5,301 bases of DNA from Deltaproteobacteria bacterium. Lineage in GTDB: Bacteria; Desulfobacterota; Desulfobacteria; Desulfobacterales; JAUVGT01. Both the position numbers and the translations under genes were made by a program. Location: the NCBI GenBank assembly GCA_030593645.1, contig JAUVGT010000350.1, positions 1 through 5,301 of the forward strand, written 5' to 3'. Each line of letters begins with the position of its first letter. The first letter of the stretch is position 1. Under the pieces are notes generated by a model. It had not been told where the DNA came from, did no database searches, and worked only from the letters and a program-made list of their open reading frames with translations. Positions 1-5,301 of the stretch are shown one piece after another.

Positions 1-1
1 G

Positions 2-1798
2 TTTGACCGCTGGATTAATCTTATTTTTTCAGAAGATAATGAAAACAAAAACATATTTAGCCTATGGTTAAAAGATCCAAATGAGAAAAAACCTCCCGAA
101 CAAATATTTCAAATCTCAAAAAAGAACAGCGAAAAATGCTGGTGCAGATTTCTGATCTCAGAGATGTCCGGCGGCAATACGGTTCTAAATTGCCAGGATA
201 TTACCACCCTGAGACGCTCAGAAAACGCCCTGCGAAAAAGCGAAAAACAGTATCGATTATTTTTAGAAAACTTTCAGGGTATTGCCTACCAGGCGCATAA
301 CAGGCATTGGAAACCCTTCTTTATTCATGGTGCCGTGGAAGAAATATGCGGATATACTTCTGCAGAAATTCTCAGTGGGGCTGCTTTATGGGAAACGCTG
401 ATACATCCTGATGATCTTCCCGGGATATTGGATGAAACTGAAAAACTGGGTTCAATAGCAGACCAGGTAACGGATGTGGAATACCGGATAACCAATAAAA
501 ATGGCGAAATACGCTGGATTCGGGATGTCGCTGCCTCCATCCACAATGATCCGGATAACACTCACATCATACAGGGTGCGCTTTATGACATATCAGAACA
601 TAAACATATGGAAGAGGAAAGAAAAAAAATGGAAACCCAGGTTCGGCAATCACAAAAAATGGAAGCAATCGGTGCCCTTGCCGGCGGTATTTCCCATGAT
701 TTCAATAATATCCTATTCCCCATTCTCGGATTTGCAGAAATAATGAAAGAAGACCTGTCACCGGATAGCCCTCTAATGGCTTCAGTGGAGCAAATCTTAA
801 ACGGGACAAAGAGGGCAAGGGATCTTGTAAAACACATTCTGATGTTCAGCCGTCAAACGGAACAAAAGCTAAAACCCCTGAAAGTTCAGCATATTCTGAA
901 GGAAGTTCTGCTTTTGAGCAGATCCACATTGCCCAGCACAATAAAAATCAACCAACATATAAATAAAGAATGCGGTCCAATCCTTGCCGATCCGGTTCAA
1001 ATTCACCAAATTGGAATGAATCTGATTACAAACGCTTTTCATGCCATGCAAAAAACCGGCGGCAGCCTGGATATTAGCCTGGGCCATTATGATATTGCTC
1101 CTGACGATCAGATCAGTTTAAAGGTGAAACCGGGAAAATATATTTGCCTTTCAGTATCTGATACAGGGATCGGTATGGAAAAACACGTATTGGACCGTAT
1201 CTTTGATCCGTATTTCACAACAAAAGATATCAACAAAGGAACCGGATTGGGGTTGTCCGTGGTGCATGGAATAATGAAAAGTTATGGCGGTGAAATCACT
1301 GTACTCAGTAAACCCGGCAAAGGAACGGTTTTCAATCTCTATTTTCCTCAATTAAAAACCGATACCAAAATTAAAAAAACCGAAAAAGCCGATGAAATCC
1401 AAACAGGTAATGAAAAAATTCTTCTTGTGGATGATGAGGAGCAAATATTAATCATGGAAAAACAGCTTCTTGAACGACTCGGCTATAATGTAACAATAAA
1501 AAACAGCGGCGGCGAAGCGTTAAAAACGTTCCGGGACGATCCCAATCAATTTGATCTTGTCATTACAGATATGACAATGCCTGATTTAACGGGTGACAAG
1601 CTGGCGTCGGAGCTGATGAAAATCAGGCATGATATTCCTGTTATTTTATGTACGGGATTCAGTGAAAATATTTCAAAAGAAAAGGCCGAAGCTTTAGGTG
1701 TTAAAGGGTTTGTGTTAAAACCGATTCTAAAATCAACGCTTTCAAAAGTGATCAGAAAAGCCTTGTGGAAAGAAGATATTAAGGATTCTGTTGAATAA
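2..1798 (+). CDS. Hybrid sensor histidine kinase, PAS-PAS-HisKA-HATPase-REC (5' end outside window)
   Basis: The frame is open from the left edge, so the Met codon at 164 is internal and the true start lies upstream. 598 residues are visible, numbered from the codon at position 2. Residues 1-70 are the end of a PAS domain, closing with QDIT (65-68). A second, PAS_3-like domain spans about 84-198 and ends YDISEHK. A short charged helix leads to HisKA with H-box GGISHDFNN; the predicted phospho-acceptor is His232. The HATPase has N-box NLITNA (Asn344), G1 DTGIGM (387-392), FDPYF (401-405) and G2 GTGLGL (413-418), so the kinase looks active. A C-terminal receiver (about 473-590) has acidic residues Asp477/Asp478, phospho-acceptor Asp523 in ITDMTMP, and Lys573 in LKPI. 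Known role of the family: autophosphorylation on His, then transfer to Asp. No membrane segment is visible in this part, suggesting a cytoplasmic sensor, although the missing N-terminus could hold one. The input signal is unknown. Confidence 0.93.
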   Translation, partial: FDRWINLIFSEDNENKNIFSLWLKDPNEKKPPEQIFQISKKNSEKCWCRFLISEMSGGNTVLNCQDITTLRRSENALRKSEKQYRLFLENFQGIAYQAHNRHWKPFFIHGAVEEICGYTSAEILSGAALWETLIHPDDLPGILDETEKLGSIADQVTDVEYRITNKNGEIRWIRDVAASIHNDPDNTHIIQGALYDISEHKHMEEERKKMETQVRQSQKMEAIGALAGGISHDFNNILFPILGFAEIMKEDLSPDSPLMASVEQILNGTKRARDLVKHILMFSRQTEQKLKPLKVQHILKEVLLLSRSTLPSTIKINQHINKECGPILADPVQIHQIGMNLITNAFHAMQKTGGSLDISLGHYDIAPDDQISLKVKPGKYICLSVSDTGIGMEKHVLDRIFDPYFTTKDINKGTGLGLSVVHGIMKSYGGEITVLSKPGKGTVFNLYFPQLKTDTKIKKTEKADEIQTGNEKILLVDDEEQILIMEKQLLERLGYNVTIKNSGGEALKTFRDDPNQFDLVITDMTMPDLTGDKLASELMKIRHDIPVILCTGFSENISKEKAEALGVKGFVLKPILKSTLSKVIRKALWKEDIKDSVE

Positions 1799-1820
1799 TT
1801 ATACCTGGTTGGTGTATAAT
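1791..1820 (+). promoter_or_regulatory. Putative sigma70-type promoter for the HD-GYP gene
   Basis: A perfect -10 box TATAAT lies at 1815-1820. A -35-like TTGAAT (4 of 6 consensus bases) lies at 1791-1796, with an 18-bp spacer. The -35 box overlaps the last sense codon and stop of the upstream kinase. Transcription would begin near 1827, about 15 bases before the ATG at 1842 and just ahead of its Shine-Dalgarno-like sequence. If used, it would let the phosphodiesterase be expressed apart from the upstream kinase. This is based on sequence match only. Confidence 0.45.
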
Positions 1821-1831
1821 ACTTTATTTGC

Positions 1832-1837
1832 GGGGGA
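1832..1837 (+). promoter_or_regulatory. Ribosome binding site supporting the ATG at 1842
   Basis: The purine run GGGGGA ends four bases before ATG 1842 and supports that start. A competing signal exists: TAAGGA at 1780-1785 lies five bases before an in-frame TTG at 1791, which would add 17 residues and overlap the upstream stop by eight bases. ATG is favoured because it is the stronger start codon, because the putative promoter lies between the two starts, and because the 17 added residues resemble no domain I recognise. Confidence 0.5.
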
Positions 1838-1841
1838 ACAC

Positions 1842-3116
1842 ATGTTAAAAGAACTCTCAGTCAATTCCGGCAACTTCCTTTTATCACTTTCAGACGCAAT
1901 TGATCTCTCGGGCTCAACATACGGATCCCATCAGCAAAAACTCGCCTATATTGTCTGGCAGATGGGAAATGCCGCGAAACTTTCCAAAGAAGCGATTGAA
2001 AAAATTTTCATTGCCGCCTTGTTTCATAATATTGGAATTCTTGCGATAGAAGATAAAATAAGAGAAAGGCGTGTTGATAAAGAAAATTTAGACATCCACT
2101 GCATTTTAGGTGAACTCCTGTTTGAATTCACACCATTGCTGAAGCCTTCAGCAAAAGTAATAAGATATCACCACAGACCCTGGAACGAGTGGGACAGTTC
2201 AATAGAATCGCCCTATGTAATTGAATCGCAAATTCTCTGCCTGGCCAATATGGTGGAACTGTCAATAAAACATGACCAGTTTATTCTGAACCAGGTTGAT
2301 CGCATTACGAAAGATATTTCTTCAAGTTCAGGTTCCATAATAAACCCGAATTTGGCAGACCTGTTCATGACTTTATCGAAAAGGGAAGATTTCTGGCTGG
2401 ATCTGGTATCACCCCGATTATATTCCCTGCTGATTAATTTCAAATCGTTTCAAAATTATATTATTGGCTACGATACTATCTATTCCATGACCCTGCTGGT
2501 TCGAAGTATTATCGATTTCAGATCGATCTTTACGGCAACCCATTCAGCCGGTGTGGCCGAATGCGCGGGTATCCTTTCAGAGTTATTCGGTTTCTCAGAA
2601 TATGAAACAAAACTGATAAAAATTGCCGCAAACCTTCATGATCTTGGGAAACTCGCCATACCGGATACAATTTTAAATAAGCCGGATGTATTAACTGAGC
2701 ATGAATTTAATATCGTAAAACAGCATCCGTATTTCACCTATTCAATTCTAAACACTATTCAGGGCTTCGACCAAATTTCGAAATGGGCCGCGTTCCACCA
2801 TGAAAAACAGAATGGGTCCGGATACCCTTTCCAGATTCCCGGAGGAATGATCAGCACCGGATCAAGAATCATGGCAGTTGCAGATATTTTTTCCGCCCTG
2901 TCTGAGGACAGACCGTATCGAAAAAGTATGAACAAAAAAGCTGTCAATCAAATCCTGACAGATCATGTGAATAATCATAATCTGGATTCACGAATCGTTT
3001 TTATGCTTCTGGAAAACCAGGATGAAATACTGTTTCGCATGAGAGAAAAACAAAATATCTCAAAAACGTATTATAATGAACAGGTCGCAATGATAGATGA
3101 ACAAACTCCGGAATAA
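1842..3116 (+). CDS. HD-GYP cyclic di-GMP phosphodiesterase with an N-terminal degenerate HD domain
   Basis: The 424-residue protein has two HD-superfamily domains, with no receiver, PAS domain, signal peptide or membrane segment, so it is probably cytoplasmic. The N-terminal domain (about 25-145) keeps His30, His62, His86 and His110/His111. The HD aspartate is Asn63, and the last ligand position (normally AD) reads Ala135-Asn136, so metal binding is probably impaired. The C-terminal domain (about 225-375) is HD-GYP. It has His234, HDLGK (His266/Asp267), His295, HHE (319-321), GSGYP (325-329), Asp348 in VADIF, and RPYRK (357-361). HD-GYP enzymes hydrolyse cyclic di-GMP to pGpG or GMP, and activity is likely here. 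The usual HHExxDGxGYP motif has Asn324 in place of Asp. Position 230, four before His234, is Phe where trinuclear-site members carry Glu, so a binuclear site is inferred. The start is ATG 1842; an in-frame TTG at 1791 is the alternative. The gene sits between two sensor kinases, suggesting the locus adjusts cyclic di-GMP in response to a sensed signal. Confidence 0.88.
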   Translation: MLKELSVNSGNFLLSLSDAIDLSGSTYGSHQQKLAYIVWQMGNAAKLSKEAIEKIFIAALFHNIGILAIEDKIRERRVDKENLDIHCILGELLFEFTPLLKPSAKVIRYHHRPWNEWDSSIESPYVIESQILCLANMVELSIKHDQFILNQVDRITKDISSSSGSIINPNLADLFMTLSKREDFWLDLVSPRLYSLLINFKSFQNYIIGYDTIYSMTLLVRSIIDFRSIFTATHSAGVAECAGILSELFGFSEYETKLIKIAANLHDLGKLAIPDTILNKPDVLTEHEFNIVKQHPYFTYSILNTIQGFDQISKWAAFHHEKQNGSGYPFQIPGGMISTGSRIMAVADIFSALSEDRPYRKSMNKKAVNQILTDHVNNHNLDSRIVFMLLENQDEILFRMREKQNISKTYYNEQVAMIDEQTPE

Positions 3117-3123
3117 TTTCGGA
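3107..3123 (+). other. Small stem-loop with the HD-GYP stop codon in its loop
   Basis: Bases 3107-3113 can pair with 3117-3123: seven pairs, one of them G-U, leaving the stop codon TAA as a three-base loop. No T-run follows, so it is not a standard intrinsic terminator. It may affect mRNA 3' stability or be a chance pairing. Confidence 0.25.
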
Positions 3124-3164
3124 TCGACCCTGATCAATATAGAATAAAATCTATTCCTCCATAA

Positions 3165-3193
3165 TTGGTTTCATTTTCATTTCATAATATAAA
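3165..3193 (+). promoter_or_regulatory. Weak promoter-like boxes before the second kinase
   Basis: TTGGTT (3165-3170) and TATAAA (3188-3193) are separated by 17 bp. The -35 box matches only three of six consensus bases. A transcript from here would start near 3200, after the AGG ribosome-binding bases at 3195-3197, and so be almost leaderless. Read-through from the HD-GYP gene is an equally good explanation for expression. Confidence 0.2.
3169..3185 (+). repeat. Tandem hexamer TTTCAT, 2.8 copies
   Basis: Two exact TTTCAT units (3169-3174 and 3175-3180) are followed by a partial TTCAT (3181-3185). They fill most of the spacer between the weak promoter-like boxes, 20 bases ahead of the kinase start codon. 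The tract is short and A/T-rich, so chance is possible. Confidence 0.5.
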
Positions 3194-3204
3194 CAGGTTT
3201 ACTA

Positions 3205-5301
3205 ATGGCTGAAAAACCAAGCTATGAAGAACTGGAAAGAAAAATACAGGAGTGCGAGGAGAAATATCGAACTTTTTTTAATGGGGCTCCGATCTCCCTG
3301 TGGGAAGAAGATTTTTCATCGGTAAAACAATATATTGAAAATTTATGCACTCAGGGTATTGAAAATATCAGCACCTATTTTGATTCACATCCCGAAGTCA
3401 TTGCTGATTGTATTTCCATGATCAAAATATCTGACATGAACGATGCCTCATTACCTCTCTTCCAGGCAGAATCTAAGAAAGAACTCACAAATCGGCTTCC
3501 TGACACATTCACAGAAGAAAGCCTGCATGGTTTTAAAGACGCATTAATGGCACTTTATAAGGGGAAAATGTCATTTTCCGCTGAGGTGAAAAGGCGGACA
3601 TTAAATGGTCAGGCCTTATTTATTTTTCTTCAATGGATACTCCCTTCTGGTTACGAAAACTCTTGGCAAAAAGTACTTGTTTCCATGGTGGACATTACCC
3701 CTCGTAAGGATGCTGAAAACCGCCTGGGAATTTTTTCCATGCTTCTTGATCAGAGTGCCAATTCCATTGCCATTCTCAATGTTAATGGCAATGTTGAATA
3801 CATCAACCCGAAATTTCGTGAAACATATGGAATGCCCTCTGATCAGGTGATTGGAAAAAACTGGCGTTCTTTTTTATCACGTCATTCCACCTTACGTGAA
3901 AAATTCGCTGAAATCAGGAAAACTGCTTTTATTGATGAGGAAGTATGGTCCGGCGAAATCAGGGATATATCCAAAAACGGTAAAAACGTATGGCGGCATA
4001 CGACCATATTCCCCATAAGAAATACCATGGGAGATGTCATACGTTATGCCTATGTTGGAATTGATACCACCAAAAGAAAAAATACTGAAAAAATACTGAA
4101 AATAGAACGGGATATCAGTGTGTTATTAAATACCGCTTCCGATCTACAAGATGCCTTGAACAGTATTATTGACCATGGTCTCATGCTTGAAGGCTTTGAT
4201 GCCGGGGGTATATATTTAAGAGATGAAAAAACCGGCAGCCTGAACCTGATGATTCACCGGGGGCTGACCAAAGAATTTATAGAATCAACCGCCCATTACA
4301 GCGGGGACTCGCCTCAAACGGAATTGGTGATGAAAGGAGAGTCTGTTTTTATCAAATATTCTAAACTGAAAATACCTAAAGATCCGGTTCGATTGAAAGA
4401 AGGCCTCAAGGGAATCGCGATCATTCCCATTAAGCATAAAAACAGGGTCATCGGGGCGCTGAATTTTTCATCTCATGTACATGATAAGATATCTGAAAAT
4501 ACACGAAACGCGGTGGAAGTACTGGCGGGAATGATCGGTGGTGCGGTCGCACACTTCCAGGCAAATGCGGCCTTAAAGGAAAGTGAGGAAAAATACAAAC
4601 AGCTGGTTAATGTCGGCCCGGACATTATTGTGATTTTACAGGATGGTGAGTATAAATTCGTTAATCGCGCTTTTACAAAGATATTAGGCTACACGGATAA
4701 AGATGTCGGGATGGGTTTAAAATTTGTCAATCTGGTTCGCCCTGAAAACAGGGAGAAGGTGATAAAACGCTACCAGGACAGGTTGGCAGGTAAAACCCTT
4801 CCAAAAACGTATCAAGTTGATTTGCTTGCCAAAGACGGTTCGACTATACCATGCGAGACCTCCACCGCCCTGATTCAATATGAAAATCGTCCCGCTGATC
4901 TTGTTGTTATTAGAGATTTAACCGAACGCCGGCAGTATGAAAATGAAAAAAAGGAGCTGGAAGAACGGCTTCGTCAATCGGAAAAAATGGAAGCAATCGG
5001 TCAGCTGGCGGGCGGAATCGCGCATGATTTCAACAACCAGCTCACTGGTGTTATGGGATATGCTGATTTACTGAGACAAGAGCTGAGTGATAATATGAAC
5101 CTGGCCCATTACGCGGATAATATCCTGGTGGCAACAAAACGGGCTTCTGATCTGACATCCAAACTTCTCGCGTTTGCGCGCAAGGGTATGTATCTTTCAA
5201 TACCTGTGGACATACACAGAACCATACTTGAAGTTGTCACACTGTTAAGTCACAGTATCGATAAGAAAATTGTGATTAAACAGCAGCTAAATGCAATTCC
5301 A
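3205..5301 (+). CDS. Multi-sensor histidine kinase, PAS-PAS-GAF-PAS-HisKA-HATPase (3' end outside window)
   Basis: The frame is open from ATG 3205 to the right edge, with 699 residues visible. The start is well fixed: an in-frame TAA lies at 3190-3192, no other start codon lies between, and AGG (3195-3197) is seven bases upstream. A charged N-terminal helix (about 8-22) leads to PAS 1 (about 20-168, with WEEDFS near 33-38 and a DITPRK end). PAS 2 spans about 174-292 and ends DTTKRK. A GAF domain follows (about 300-452), then PAS 3 (about 461-575, ending RDLTERR). A coiled linker leads to HisKA with H-box GGIAHDFNN; the predicted phospho-acceptor is His607. The last 30 or so residues begin the ATPase domain, but the N, G1 and G2 boxes lie beyond the window. 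Whether a receiver follows cannot be seen. There is no membrane segment or signal peptide, so a soluble cytoplasmic sensor is likely. Ligands of the PAS and GAF domains are unknown; I see no clear haem or flavin signature. It is probably cotranscribed with the HD-GYP gene 88 bases upstream. Confidence 0.92.
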   Translation, partial: MAEKPSYEELERKIQECEEKYRTFFNGAPISLWEEDFSSVKQYIENLCTQGIENISTYFDSHPEVIADCISMIKISDMNDASLPLFQAESKKELTNRLPDTFTEESLHGFKDALMALYKGKMSFSAEVKRRTLNGQALFIFLQWILPSGYENSWQKVLVSMVDITPRKDAENRLGIFSMLLDQSANSIAILNVNGNVEYINPKFRETYGMPSDQVIGKNWRSFLSRHSTLREKFAEIRKTAFIDEEVWSGEIRDISKNGKNVWRHTTIFPIRNTMGDVIRYAYVGIDTTKRKNTEKILKIERDISVLLNTASDLQDALNSIIDHGLMLEGFDAGGIYLRDEKTGSLNLMIHRGLTKEFIESTAHYSGDSPQTELVMKGESVFIKYSKLKIPKDPVRLKEGLKGIAIIPIKHKNRVIGALNFSSHVHDKISENTRNAVEVLAGMIGGAVAHFQANAALKESEEKYKQLVNVGPDIIVILQDGEYKFVNRAFTKILGYTDKDVGMGLKFVNLVRPENREKVIKRYQDRLAGKTLPKTYQVDLLAKDGSTIPCETSTALIQYENRPADLVVIRDLTERRQYENEKKELEERLRQSEKMEAIGQLAGGIAHDFNNQLTGVMGYADLLRQELSDNMNLAHYADNILVATKRASDLTSKLLAFARKGMYLSIPVDIHRTILEVVTLLSHSIDKKIVIKQQLNAIP

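Noticed and set aside
164..166. ATG at 164 as start of the first kinase
   Set aside because: The frame is open back to position 2 with PAS-like sequence running through it, so this Met lies inside a PAS domain.
325..1351. Minus-strand open frames opposite the first kinase
   Set aside because: They are short, have no recognisable domain, and lie opposite well-conserved kinase motifs.
1815..1831. Sigma54-type promoter ending in TTGC at 1828-1831
   Set aside because: No TGGC element occurs at the required distance upstream.
2213..2947. Minus-strand open frames opposite the HD-GYP gene
   Set aside because: They are antisense to conserved HD-domain sequence, with no recognisable protein features.
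3139..3154. Inverted repeat ATAGA / TCTAT as a terminator
   Set aside because: The stem is only five pairs with a single G-C pair, and no T-run follows; too weak to call.
3117..3204. Riboswitch, for example a cyclic di-GMP sensor, before the second kinase
   Set aside because: The 88-base gap is A/T-rich and shows no conserved riboswitch core or strong multi-stem fold.
3605..3850. An 81-residue open frame inside the second kinase
   Set aside because: It lies in another frame within well-supported PAS coding sequence and its translation resembles no known domain.

Overview
The window holds three genes, all on the + strand: two large sensor histidine kinases, each cut by a window edge, and between them a complete HD-GYP protein predicted to degrade cyclic di-GMP. 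The coding density, the moderate GC content (roughly 40% by eye), the multi-PAS soluble kinases with a GGI(A/S)HDFNN H-box, and the HD-GYP output protein suggest a Gram-negative, signalling-rich bacterium. A sulfate-reducing Desulfobacterota lineage (Desulfobacterales-like) is the best guess. This rests on recalled resemblance of the protein families; no rRNA or marker gene is present.

Layout. Positions 2-1798 carry the 3' part of a hybrid histidine kinase, in the order PAS end, PAS, HisKA, HATPase and receiver. Its frame is open to the left edge, so its start lies outside the window. A good sigma70-like promoter (TTGAAT, 18 bp, TATAAT) overlaps its stop codon. Positions 1842-3116 encode a 424-residue tandem-HD protein: an N-terminal HD domain that has lost both aspartate metal ligands, followed by an HD-GYP domain with all of its core metal ligands. 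An 88-bp gap (3117-3204) follows, with a small hexamer repeat and weak promoter-like boxes. From 3205 to the right edge runs a second kinase (PAS, PAS, GAF, PAS, HisKA, start of HATPase), with 699 residues visible. No stop codon occurs in its frame before the window ends.

How they may work together. The same-strand order and short gaps suggest one signalling locus. The upstream kinase has its own receiver. The HD-GYP protein has neither a receiver nor a membrane segment, so any link from the kinases to cyclic di-GMP turnover would be indirect, through protein contact, an unseen regulator or shared expression. I saw no mobile element, CRISPR array, tRNA, rRNA or riboswitch. The most unusual point is the degenerate HD domain fused to a seemingly active HD-GYP domain; I see no wholly new system here.
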